Positions 8,039 through 16,532 of a stretch of DNA of 64,000 bases are shown here, one piece after another; positions within the stretch are counted from its first letter, which is position 1, and each line of letters starts with the position of its first letter. The notes under the pieces are model-generated. The model ran no database searches. It was not told where the DNA came from and saw nothing but the letters and a program-made list of their open reading frames with translations. This DNA comes from Tateyamaria pelophila (GTDB lineage Bacteria > Pseudomonadota > Alphaproteobacteria > Rhodobacterales > Rhodobacteraceae), in NCBI RefSeq assembly GCF_019966495.1, contig NZ_JAIMIA010000012.1, positions 1 through 64,000 of the forward strand, given 5' to 3'. The position numbers and the translations under genes are program-made.

Positions 8039-8758
8039 TCAGATGTCGAAATGAAGGTATACGCGCCGGTTCTTCCGGCCTTTCTTTTCAATCTTTCCGA
8101 GTTTCAACGCGCCTATTTCACCGGTGCGCGCCACATGCGTGCCGCCGCAAGGTTGCAGGTCGATCGTTGCGTCTCCTTCACCGATGCGCACCAGGCGAAT
8201 GCGGTCTTGTCCACGCGGTGGTTGAACGGACAGCGTCTTGACCAAGCTCGGTGTCGCGGCGAGTTCGGCGTCCGTAATCCAGCTCTCGCTGATGCGCATG
8301 TCGGCGGAAACGAGCGCATTCAAGGCTTCCTCGATCATGTCTCCCTCGGTCGGGGCGTCTTCCATGTCGAAATCAAGCCGTCCCCGCCCTGCCCCGATGG
8401 AGCCTCCCGTGACCCCATATGGCATCACCACCGACAAAAGGTGCAGCGCACTGTGCATCCGCATGTGGCCGAAGCGCCGATCCCAATCCAGCGACGTATC
8501 CACCGTCGTTCCGACAGGCGGCAGGTTGCTTGGTTCCGCGGGCACGAGAACGATCTGATCACCCTCGCCTTTCAACGTCGTGGCGATGGTCATTTCGCTG
8601 CCCGCCCAGGCAATCACGCCGCTGTCGCCGGGCTGGCCTCCGCCCGTTGGGTAAAAGATCGAACTGTCGAGAACGATGCCCCCCTCGGCGGTGTGTTCCA
8701 CGACGTCCGCAATCGCGTCCCGCATATAGGCGTCTTCGCGAAACAGCATGTTGGTCAT
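8039..8758 (-). CDS. AlaX-type alanyl-tRNA editing protein
   Basis: A 239-residue stand-alone homologue of the editing half of alanyl-tRNA synthetase. It would hydrolyse Ser- or Gly-mischarged tRNA-Ala in the cytosol. The N-terminal part has FYPTGGGQPGDSG; the zinc site is seen as MHSALHLL (HxxxH) and LQPCGGTHVA (Cys and His). The length fits the AlaX-M group. Its start overlaps the end of the upstream MscS-like gene by four bases (ATGA), so the two are probably translationally coupled. Confidence 0.9.
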   Translation of the reverse strand: MTNMLFREDAYMRDAIADVVEHTAEGGIVLDSSIFYPTGGGQPGDSGVIAWAGSEMTIATTLKGEGDQIVLVPAEPSNLPPVGTTVDTSLDWDRRFGHMRMHSALHLLSVVMPYGVTGGSIGAGRGRLDFDMEDAPTEGDMIEEALNALVSADMRISESWITDAELAATPSLVKTLSVQPPRGQDRIRLVRIGEGDATIDLQPCGGTHVARTGEIGALKLGKIEKKGRKNRRVYLHFDI

Positions 8759-11067
8759 GCAGGATCTTCCCCCCGTAACGCTTCGGGATTACGGATCCAG
8801 AGATCCCGCTGGGCGAAGGGTATCTCGATGCCTTCTTCCAGAAATCGCGCGGCAATCTGGTGGTTCATATCATTCTTGACTCGCAGCATCCAATTGACGT
8901 CCCGCAAGATCACCCGGATCTCGAAATCGAGTGAATCCGCGCCAAATCCGGCAAAGTTGATAAACGGGGGGGGATTGGCCAGCGCCATGGGATGGGCGTC
9001 AGCGATCTCTTGCAGAATTTTTTCGACGCGGTGCGTATCGGTTCCGTAGGCGACGCCCACAGGCACAATCACGCGCCCAATCGTGTTGCCGCGCGTGTAG
9101 TTGGTGACCGTGCCGCTGATCAGGTCTGCGTTTGGAACGATGACATCGGTCCGGTCAAAGGTTTCGATCCGGGTGGACCGTACCGAGATGGATTTGACAT
9201 AGCCCTGTTGACCGCCGACCTCGATCCAGTCGCCTTCGGCAATGGGGCGTTCAATCAACAGAATGATGCCGGACACGAAGTTCGACACGATGGTTTGCAG
9301 ACCGAAACCGATCCCGACCGACAAGGCCCCCGCCACGATGGCAAGGTTGGATAGATCAATACCCGCTGCGGTGATGGATACGATCGCAGCCAAGAATATC
9401 CCGACATAGCCGAGCCCTGATACGATCGCGACCTGACCGCCCGGATCTATGCCGGTCTTGGGCAAAAGGCCGGTTTTCAGGGCGGCCTGAACAGCGCGTG
9501 TCAGCATATATCCGAAGACGAAAACGGCAATCAGGATCAGAAAACTGCTTAACGAGATGGTGACGCCACCGATGCTCAATCCCGTTCGCAGTTGCTCCCA
9601 CGTTTCGGTCAGATCCGTCACGCGGGCACCCCAGACCAACGCCAGGATCGGCAAGGCGGTGAACGCCAGCGTAAATTTCAGCAATGTCGGGATCAGACTT
9701 TCAGAGGCCCCGTCCCCGGGCCTTATGATCGCATAGATTTCACCGATCAGATGTTGCAACAAGGTCAGCGTTCCGATCACACCCAAAGACAGGATTGTCG
9801 GATAGATCAGCCACCTGGACGCAGTGCCGTAGCCCAAGGCCGCCAAAAGAGGCCCCAGAAAGCCTACAACCATGACCAATCCGCTCAATACCTTGATCGC
9901 CCGATCGGCAAAGGCACCGTCGGTGGCATCATTGTCATCAGCTTTGTTTCTGCCACTCAGCAACCAGCCCAAAGACAATAGCAGACCACCCGCAATAACA
10001 ACGAGCGGGAAATTAAGAACGGCATTTGTTTCCGGACCATAGCGCTCCGCGTCTGACAGGTTATTCAAGAGCACATGCAGAGCAAACACCAAACCGAGCG
10101 CAAGGCAGTAAATCCGGCCTTGCGCATGTCGTTCCGGGCCGATTTGAAGCGGCGTAAAGATGTTGCTGGATTTCGGGAAAATGCGACTTGCCAACCAGAG
10201 GGCGAAAAACATCACCAGACCCATGATTTCCAGGGTCTCGATGAGAACGGCCCCCCGTTCACCAAACAATCCGGTCGCTCCGATGGCGCGTAGCAAGGCA
10301 AGCAATCCAAGCATGGGCAAGATGATCTGGCCCAGTGACACGATGAACCCTGTCACGGATGTCCTTGCCAGTGACGTGCCGCTCTGAATGCGGACCACCA
10401 GTTTCTCGGACCATTTGCGCGAGCGTGTCAGCAAGGTCAGGCCAACCAGCAAAAGGACAAAGATCAAGGGTAGTTTGTCTTGGAGGGCCTCACGTGAGAT
10501 TGGACTTTTGGCAGCCAGTACGGTTTCAGACCCTACAGTCAAAAGCGTGACTTGCAGCGCGCCAAGGGCGGGAAGCCAATAGGTCGGATTGACCGGCCAT
10601 GGACCCATGTTAAGGAGTTGTTCAGCCTGTCTGAGACGCAGAATATCATCGATCTCGGAGATGATTCCGTTGGCTCTGCTGAACGCTTCTTCGGCGGTCC
10701 GACGCGGTGTTGTGAGCCGCTCCATCTGCGCATTCAGCTCGGCCCGCCTATCGGCAATCTCATCGGGCTCCACTTCCCCGTCTGCCGGCGGGTCGCCGAG
10801 AGCCTGGATTTGATCGCGCAACGTGTCCAGGCGACTGTCATTGCTGCTTTGTTGCTTTTGAAATTCCAAGCGCCACTCAGCGATATCCGCCCGCAGTGCC
10901 AACAGCGCCTGATCATCGGCCTCGCCGGCCTCGACAGCGCCTTCCGACAGCGTGGCGATGTTTTCCCATGCGGTGTAATCAGGAGTGTCAGATTGCGCAG
11001 ACGCGCCTCCTCCCAAGGCGATGAGAGCAAGGATGACAAACGCGCGTTGGACCCAAACCTTCAGCAT
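8755..11067 (-). CDS. MscS-family mechanosensitive channel with DUF3772 periplasmic domain
   Basis: A 770-residue inner-membrane protein. A signal peptide (about 1-24, ending GGASAQS) precedes a coiled DUF3772-type periplasmic domain (about 30-150). About ten membrane helices follow, then the MscS pore and beta domain with GIGFGLQTIVSNFVSGIILL and EGDWIEVGGQQGYVKSISVR. MscS proteins release solutes under hypo-osmotic shock; the large N-terminus is like the MscK/MscM type. The start codon overlaps the cysK stop (TAATG), and the end overlaps alaX. Confidence 0.9.
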   Translation of the reverse strand: MLKVWVQRAFVILALIALGGGASAQSDTPDYTAWENIATLSEGAVEAGEADDQALLALRADIAEWRLEFQKQQSSNDSRLDTLRDQIQALGDPPADGEVEPDEIADRRAELNAQMERLTTPRRTAEEAFSRANGIISEIDDILRLRQAEQLLNMGPWPVNPTYWLPALGALQVTLLTVGSETVLAAKSPISREALQDKLPLIFVLLLVGLTLLTRSRKWSEKLVVRIQSGTSLARTSVTGFIVSLGQIILPMLGLLALLRAIGATGLFGERGAVLIETLEIMGLVMFFALWLASRIFPKSSNIFTPLQIGPERHAQGRIYCLALGLVFALHVLLNNLSDAERYGPETNAVLNFPLVVIAGGLLLSLGWLLSGRNKADDNDATDGAFADRAIKVLSGLVMVVGFLGPLLAALGYGTASRWLIYPTILSLGVIGTLTLLQHLIGEIYAIIRPGDGASESLIPTLLKFTLAFTALPILALVWGARVTDLTETWEQLRTGLSIGGVTISLSSFLILIAVFVFGYMLTRAVQAALKTGLLPKTGIDPGGQVAIVSGLGYVGIFLAAIVSITAAGIDLSNLAIVAGALSVGIGFGLQTIVSNFVSGIILLIERPIAEGDWIEVGGQQGYVKSISVRSTRIETFDRTDVIVPNADLISGTVTNYTRGNTIGRVIVPVGVAYGTDTHRVEKILQEIADAHPMALANPPPFINFAGFGADSLDFEIRVILRDVNWMLRVKNDMNHQIAARFLEEGIEIPFAQRDLWIRNPEALRGEDPA

Positions 11068-12101
11068 TACACGTCCTCAAAAACGCCAGGAATGCTGGAC
11101 GGCCCCTTGGTCAACCAGGCAGGAACGGGCAATCCCTTTTCTTTCAGGAAATCTGGGTTGAACAGTTTTGACTGATAGCGCGTGCCGAAATCGCACAGGA
11201 TTGTCACGATTGTATGGCCCGGCCCAAGCTCCTTTGCGAGACGGATGGCCCCGGCCACATTGACGCCGGAGGACGCGCCAAGACACAGTCCTTCGTGTTG
11301 CAGCAAGTCAAAGACAATCGGAAGCGCTTCGCTGTCGTGGATGTTGTAGCAAAAGTCCGGCTTGAACCCCTCAAGATTTGCAGTGATGCGCACCTGACCG
11401 ATACCTTCCGCGATCGACCCGCCCTCCATCGCGATCTCACCTGTGGTGTAATAGCTGTAGAGACCCGCGCCATCGGGATCGGCCAGACCGATCTTGACCC
11501 CCTTGGGTTGCAGCACTTCGGCCACGCCTGCCAGTGTCCCGCCAGAGCCCACGGCACAGATAAAGCCATCGACCCTGCCATCGGTCTGGTCCCAGATCTC
11601 CGGACCGGTGGTTTCCACATGGGCCCGCCGGTTGGCGACATTGTCGAACTGGTTGGCCCAGATGGCCCCGTTTGCTTCCGTTTTATCAAGTTCAGCGGCC
11701 AAACGTCCGGAATACCGCACAAAATTATTTGGGTTGCGATAGGGTGCCGCCGGGACCTGGATCAGTTCCGCACCTGCAAGCCGCAACATGTCCTTCTTTT
11801 CCTGGGACTGGGTCTCGGGGATCACGATCACCGTTTTGAACCCCATGGAGGCGCCGACCAAGGCCAGACCAATGCCGGTATTGCCCGCCGTGCCCTCAAC
11901 GATCGTCCCACCGGGCCGCAACGCGCCCGATGCCACCGCATCCTGAATGATCGAGAGCGCCGCACGGTCCTTGACCGACTGGCCCGGGTTCATGAATTCG
12001 GCCTTGCCCAGAATGGTGCATCCCGTCTCTTCGCTGGCCTGACGCAGCTTGATCAGGGGCGTGTTTCCAACGGCAGACGACAGGTCGGATGCGTAACGCA
12101 T
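11067..12101 (-). CDS. cysK: Cysteine synthase A (O-acetylserine sulfhydrylase)
   Basis: A 344-residue PLP enzyme making cysteine from O-acetylserine and sulfide. The PLP lysine lies in GQSVKDRAA (about residues 40-48), the substrate loop in EGTAGNTGIG, and the phosphate loop in GSGGTLAG. AAAAGGAG precedes ATG 12101. It lies downstream of trgA and trgB; in Rhodobacter sphaeroides cysK and trgAB were reported as linked tellurite-resistance determinants, so this locus probably has the same role besides cysteine synthesis. Confidence 0.93.
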   Translation of the reverse strand: MRYASDLSSAVGNTPLIKLRQASEETGCTILGKAEFMNPGQSVKDRAALSIIQDAVASGALRPGGTIVEGTAGNTGIGLALVGASMGFKTVIVIPETQSQEKKDMLRLAGAELIQVPAAPYRNPNNFVRYSGRLAAELDKTEANGAIWANQFDNVANRRAHVETTGPEIWDQTDGRVDGFICAVGSGGTLAGVAEVLQPKGVKIGLADPDGAGLYSYYTTGEIAMEGGSIAEGIGQVRITANLEGFKPDFCYNIHDSEALPIVFDLLQHEGLCLGASSGVNVAGAIRLAKELGPGHTIVTILCDFGTRYQSKLFNPDFLKEKGLPVPAWLTKGPSSIPGVFEDV

Positions 12102-12170
12102 GAGGGCACTCCTTTTGCAAACGTACAGCCGATGTATCCGCCTGTCGCGCCGACCTCAAGCGAATGCTGC

Positions 12171-13280
12171 CTAGGTTGCAGAGCGCAAACGGGCTCGGTG
12201 ATGTGCCAACCAATAGGTCAGCAAGGTCAAGGGCGCATTCCCGGTTTTTCGCGCTTCGGCCAGCGCCAGAAGGTCGGCGAAGGGCAGGATGTGCGACCGA
12301 ATATTCTCTCCCTCGTCAGGGGCACCGCCGACGCCTGTGACGTCATCGGGCAAGTCGCAAAGACCCACGAAAAGATAGAAAAAGTCGGTGGATGCCCCGG
12401 GCGAGGCATAGCATTCGCCCGCCGCCTCCAATCGGTCGAAACGCAAACTTGCTTCTTCGTGCGCTTCGCGGTGCGCGGCTTCGGCCGGTGTCTCGCCGGG
12501 GTCGATCAGGCCCGCGACGGGCTCCATGTGCCACAAGGTGCGATCGTTGCGGGCGAGCGGACCCATCCTAATCTGTTCGACCAGCAGCACGCGGTCCCGC
12601 ACGGGATCGTAAGGCAGCACAATCGCCGCGTCCGACGACACGAAGACCGCTCTTTGCAGGGGTTCCGTCATACCACCCGCAAAGGTTTCATGGCGGAGCA
12701 GAATGTCGTCGATTGCGAAAAACTTCGAATAGGGCCGTGCGCGTTCCAATATCTCGACCCGGCCATTGAGTGTACCCACCCCGTGCCTGCTGGATTGCGC
12801 GTTGATCGCCGAAAGCGCGCGGGCCCGGATCCGCTCAAACCACTGTGCCACCTGCGCGGGCGCAATCGTTCCAAAACCGTTCATGACCTCGGTCGCGGCC
12901 AGACAGGACATTTCCCCCCATTTCGCCACCCATGCCCGCAAATCCCATGGGCCATCAGGCGTCCAAGCGTCCGCGGAGGGAAAATATACCTCGGCGGTTT
13001 GACCATCTGCCAGCGTGACCGGCAATAGATCATAGTCAAACCCTGCCTCATAATAGGTCAATCGCGCTGTTTCGTCTTCTGACAGCCCGCGCACAATTAT
13101 CCCATCCGCCTGTTGATCCTGCGCCGTCACGATCATTGGAAACGGCCCCTGAGCCACAGCCATCACGGCGTGACCGGGCAGCGAAACATCCGCGATATCC
13201 AGCGAGGAAGCCGGGCGCCCGAGAACGATCTCAAGCAAAGGCAGATGCCGCAGCGTGCCATAAAAGAACATATTTATCAT
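12171..13280 (-). CDS. trgB: TrgB-like protein: gamma-glutamylcyclotransferase-like domain fused to a Nudix hydrolase
   Basis: 369 residues in two domains. The N-terminal part (FFYGTLRHL at the start) has the gamma-glutamylcyclotransferase-like fold signature YGTL. The C-terminal part has a Nudix box, GLIDPGETPAEAAHREAHEE, as in ADP-ribose pyrophosphatases. I chose ATG 13280, directly before the YGTL motif, over the long frame to 13367. The stop of trgA (13285) is four bases upstream, so the pair is one unit. TrgB was described as part of high-level tellurite resistance in R. sphaeroides; the substrate is unproven. Confidence 0.85.
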   Translation of the reverse strand: MINMFFYGTLRHLPLLEIVLGRPASSLDIADVSLPGHAVMAVAQGPFPMIVTAQDQQADGIIVRGLSEDETARLTYYEAGFDYDLLPVTLADGQTAEVYFPSADAWTPDGPWDLRAWVAKWGEMSCLAATEVMNGFGTIAPAQVAQWFERIRARALSAINAQSSRHGVGTLNGRVEILERARPYSKFFAIDDILLRHETFAGGMTEPLQRAVFVSSDAAIVLPYDPVRDRVLLVEQIRMGPLARNDRTLWHMEPVAGLIDPGETPAEAAHREAHEEASLRFDRLEAAGECYASPGASTDFFYLFVGLCDLPDDVTGVGGAPDEGENIRSHILPFADLLALAEARKTGNAPLTLLTYWLAHHRARLRSAT

Positions 13281-13284
13281 AAGT

Positions 13285-13725
13285 TTACCGCCAAGTACGT
13301 GATGCGAATTCAGCGGCCATACCAGCCACGACTCCGCCCAAAAGCAGCGTCGCCCAGAGCGGAACATTCACCAGCATCAGAGCCCATTCCGAGCCAATTT
13401 CAAATATTGCAATCAAGGCCTCAAACGGACCGTCATATCGGTTCTTCATGGCCAACCGCACCATCTCGTTGCAGGACTGGACAAACAGACCCCAAAACAC
13501 CAGAACGATGGGCGCCGTCAGACCGACATTGATCGCCGACACCATACCGCGCCCGGCGCGCGACCCAATCACCATCCAGCCCACCAAGACCCCAAGACCC
13601 ACGTTCACCTGAGTGAACCAGCCAAAGTTCTTTTCTTCCTCGAAAAGGCCCATGACCATTTCGGACACGATGAATGCCAACACGGCCATCGCCACTGCCC
13701 CGACAAGTTTGGCGGCGTTGGGCAT
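13285..13725 (-). CDS. trgA: TrgA family membrane protein (tellurite-resistance locus)
   Basis: A 146-residue protein with four predicted membrane helices (about 5-27, 37-55, 63-85 and 115-140). The pattern GLGVLVGWMVIGSRAGRG fits the TrgA family, which is found with trgB in Rhodobacteraceae. ATG 13725 follows an AAAAGGA site. It is first in a trgA-trgB-cysK-mscS-alaX series on the minus strand. Its mechanism is unknown. Confidence 0.85.
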   Translation of the reverse strand: MPNAAKLVGAVAMAVLAFIVSEMVMGLFEEEKNFGWFTQVNVGLGVLVGWMVIGSRAGRGMVSAINVGLTAPIVLVFWGLFVQSCNEMVRLAMKNRYDGPFEALIAIFEIGSEWALMLVNVPLWATLLLGGVVAGMAAEFASRTWR

Positions 13726-13753
13726 CGTCGTGGTCCTTTTGGTCAGTCCGGCG

Positions 13754-14962
13754 CTACCCGGGGCGTTTGATCGTGATCTGCGTTACGTCGCAGTTGGCAC
13801 TTTCGAAGGTTGCCGCGCAAGAGGTCAGGTAAAAATTCCACATGCGTCGAAACCGGTCGTCAAAGCCCAACTCGGCGATCTGATCCCATTTTTCATTGAA
13901 CGTTTCATGCCAGCGGCGCAGCGAAATATTATAACTTTGACCAAATTCGATGGATTTTTCCACGGCCAGACCGGCCTTGACAACTTGTGCACGCAAAACG
14001 GATGGGCACGGCAACATGCCACCGGGAAAGATGTATTTCTGAATAAAATCGACGCCGCGTTCATAAACCGACCAACGTCGGTCCGCGACCGTGATGATCT
14101 GGAGCGTCGCCGATTTGCCCGGCTTCAACCGTTCACGCACGGTTTCGAAGTAGACGGGCCAATATTTTTGGCCGACCGCCTCGAACATCTCGATGCTGGC
14201 GATGCCATCGTAAACGCCGCGCTCATCTCGGTAGTCTTGAAGCTTGAAGTCCACCATGTCGGAAAGTCCCGCATTTTCAATGCGGTCCCGGGCGTATTTA
14301 AACTGTTCTTCGCTGATGGTCAGCCCCGTCACTTTCAGCCCGCGTTCCTTGGCGGCATATTCGGCAAAGCCACCCCAGCCACAGCCGATCTCAAGGATAT
14401 GATCGCCCGGCTGCGCGCCCATCTGGTCCACCATGCTGGCATATTTCGCAATCTGGGCCGCCTCGTGGCTTTCCTGCCCTGTTTCGAACAGGGCGCTGGA
14501 ATAGGTCATCGTATCGTCCAGCCACAGGCCATAGAATTCGTTGCCCAGATCGTAATGGTAGCTGATGTTCTTGCGCGCCTGACCGCGGTGATTGCGCTGC
14601 AGCCAGAACCGGAATTTCTCGAACTCGCGCAGCAGGCCCATGCCCGGAAACCCGTCATAGAGGCTGTCATTGTCGGCGTGGGCCCAATCCATGAACGCTT
14701 GCAGATCGGGCGTGGTCCACCATTCATCAAGATAGGCGTCGCAGAAACCCAGATCGCCTTCGCGGATCAGACGGGCAAACAGATCGTCGTTGTGAATATG
14801 AACCTCGGCGACGACGCCTGGCTTCGGCCCTTCGGCGCGAAAATGGCGCCCATCCGGCAGGACAAAGTCCAACCGGCCGGTGTTCATGCGTTGCGCCATT
14901 TGAAAGACGCGCGCCATGTAGCGCGGCAGGTTTTTCTGGCCGTCAGTTGTCGTCAGGATCAT
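13754..14962 (-). CDS. cfa: Cyclopropane-fatty-acyl-phospholipid synthase family methyltransferase
   Basis: About 402 residues of SAM-dependent lipid methyltransferase. The SAM-binding motif HILEIGCGWGGFAEYAA is mid-protein, preceded by YHYDLGNEFYGLWLD, the usual CFA synthase signature. The enzyme adds a methylene bridge to unsaturated acyl chains in membrane phospholipid. Start ATG 14962 has GGGGA upstream; a GTG at 14980 is less likely. It lies just downstream of the photolyase gene. That phr-cfa order recalls the RpoE-controlled singlet-oxygen genes of R. sphaeroides. Confidence 0.9.
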   Translation of the reverse strand: MILTTTDGQKNLPRYMARVFQMAQRMNTGRLDFVLPDGRHFRAEGPKPGVVAEVHIHNDDLFARLIREGDLGFCDAYLDEWWTTPDLQAFMDWAHADNDSLYDGFPGMGLLREFEKFRFWLQRNHRGQARKNISYHYDLGNEFYGLWLDDTMTYSSALFETGQESHEAAQIAKYASMVDQMGAQPGDHILEIGCGWGGFAEYAAKERGLKVTGLTISEEQFKYARDRIENAGLSDMVDFKLQDYRDERGVYDGIASIEMFEAVGQKYWPVYFETVRERLKPGKSATLQIITVADRRWSVYERGVDFIQKYIFPGGMLPCPSVLRAQVVKAGLAVEKSIEFGQSYNISLRRWHETFNEKWDQIAELGFDDRFRRMWNFYLTSCAATFESANCDVTQITIKRPG

Positions 14963-15036
14963 ATGTGTTCCCCGTTTCACACTTTATTACGCTAGCCTGA
15001 CACATGCACGGGTGCAACGGGGCCAGCGTGTTGAAT

Positions 15037-16455
15037 TCAAAACTCTCGGTTTTCATAGGCACTTAGCGCCCGTTTGCGACCTATGTCAGCGGCCACGACA
15101 GGGTCCGGGTACGGATCATCGGGCGACAGGGCCAAATGCCGGGGGATCGCGTCAAAGAACTTGAGCGCGTCTTGATGCTTGTTGCGTCGCCCTTCGGCGA
15201 TCCAACGGCTGGCATAGTCGCGATTTTTATCGAATTTGTCCAGTTGGGTCACCGGGTTGAAGACCCGGAAATAGGGCGTCGCGTCCGGACCGGAACCCGC
15301 CGACCACTGCCAGCCCATGGCGTTGCTGGCCGGGTCCCAGTCGATCAGACACTCCTCGAACCATGCCTGCCCGATCTTCCAATGGCTCAGCAGATGTTTG
15401 GTCAGGTAACTGGCGACGATCATGCGCCCGCGGTTGTGCATGCGGCCAGTCACATACAACTCGCGCATGGCGGCATCGACAAACTGGATGCCGGTGCGCC
15501 CCATCTTCCACGCCCTCACTTCGGGCGTGGTGTCGTCCGTGTTCCAGGGAAACGCGTCCCAGTCCTCTTTCCAGTTCTGATCCAGAATGCGCGGCGTGTG
15601 GTGCATCAGGTGATAGGCAAATTCGCGCCAGACGAGCTCCTTGAGGAATGTTTCGGCCCCCGGTTTGCCTTCGGCGCGCGCGCGCATCCCCGCGTGCCAG
15701 CATTGATGCGGGCTGATTTCGCCCAAGGCGAGATTTTCTGACAAGTTCGACGTGCGATCCTGTGCAGGAATATCGCGCCCCTCGACATAAGATGCTACCT
15801 TGGTGTCGATGAAATCTGCCAGTCGTGACTGTGCCGCATCCTCGCCCAGCCGGACAAAGGGGCGCACGATCGCGGCACCCCGGTTCATCGCCGCGCCCAG
15901 ACGCCAATCGGCAATATCCTCACTGTGCGGCCATGTCTCCGGCGCAGGCAAGGCTGCGGGTACGGGCAAGGGCGCGTCGACCTCCCTGCCCTTCACCATG
16001 TTCCAGAACGGGGTGTAAACTTTGTAATATCCGCCGGTCTTTGTTTCGACCGTCCAGGGCTCGAACATCAAGTGGCCGCCAAAGCTGCGCGCCTCGATGC
16101 CCGCAGCCTTGAGGGTGGCCTTCACATCCGTATCGCGTGACACGGCTTGCGGGTCATAGGCCCTTGACCAATAAACGGCACCTGCGCCAGTTTCGCTGAT
16201 CAGGGCCTCAAGGACCTTCAGTGCGTCACCGGACCGAAACGTGAGGCGGCTGTCATGGCGTTCCAGGGTTTGCGCAAGATGTTCCGCCCCCAGTCCCCAG
16301 CGCCATTTCGGCGCTGCCCCGAGCGTCTCGACGCTGTCGTCGCGGATGACGACAGGAACAACGGGACGACCCGTCGCACAGGCCACGGTCAGAGCCGCAT
16401 GGTCGCTCAGCCGGAAATCTCGGCGATACCATAGAATGATTGGAGTGCTGCTCAC
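15037..16455 (-). CDS. phrB: Deoxyribodipyrimidine photolyase (cryptochrome/photolyase family)
   Basis: A 472-residue flavoprotein that repairs UV-induced pyrimidine dimers using light. The N-terminal antenna domain starts ILWYRRDFRLSDHAAL, and the C-terminal FAD domain has RTSNLSENLALGEISP, MHNRGRMIVASYLTKHLL and DPASNAMGWQWSAGSG, all class I signatures. The start is GTG at 16455. A TGATCC-containing promoter-like site lies about 30-55 bp upstream. Confidence 0.93.
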   Translation of the reverse strand: MSSTPIILWYRRDFRLSDHAALTVACATGRPVVPVVIRDDSVETLGAAPKWRWGLGAEHLAQTLERHDSRLTFRSGDALKVLEALISETGAGAVYWSRAYDPQAVSRDTDVKATLKAAGIEARSFGGHLMFEPWTVETKTGGYYKVYTPFWNMVKGREVDAPLPVPAALPAPETWPHSEDIADWRLGAAMNRGAAIVRPFVRLGEDAAQSRLADFIDTKVASYVEGRDIPAQDRTSNLSENLALGEISPHQCWHAGMRARAEGKPGAETFLKELVWREFAYHLMHHTPRILDQNWKEDWDAFPWNTDDTTPEVRAWKMGRTGIQFVDAAMRELYVTGRMHNRGRMIVASYLTKHLLSHWKIGQAWFEECLIDWDPASNAMGWQWSAGSGPDATPYFRVFNPVTQLDKFDKNRDYASRWIAEGRRNKHQDALKFFDAIPRHLALSPDDPYPDPVVAADIGRKRALSAYENREF

Positions 16456-16480
16456 GTCCGGCCTTTTTATGTTTTGATAA

Positions 16481-16510
16481 GGTATACGGAAAACGGACCC
16501 ATGCGGATCA
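16481..16510 (-). promoter_or_regulatory. Candidate RpoE-type promoter upstream of phrB
   Basis: On the minus strand, TGATCC is followed 17 bases later by GTATA. This resembles the -35 (TGATCC) reported for the singlet-oxygen-responsive sigma-E promoters of R. sphaeroides, where phr and cfa homologues are targets. The match rests on the -35 element; the -10 is weak evidence. Confidence 0.4.
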
Positions 16511-16532
16511 AAGCAAACTGCCTGACCTTAGG

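Noticed and set aside
11214-13028. 604-codon plus-strand frame opposite cysK and trgB
   Set aside because: It crosses two confirmed minus-strand genes, with a His/Arg/Gln-rich composition typical of antisense frames.
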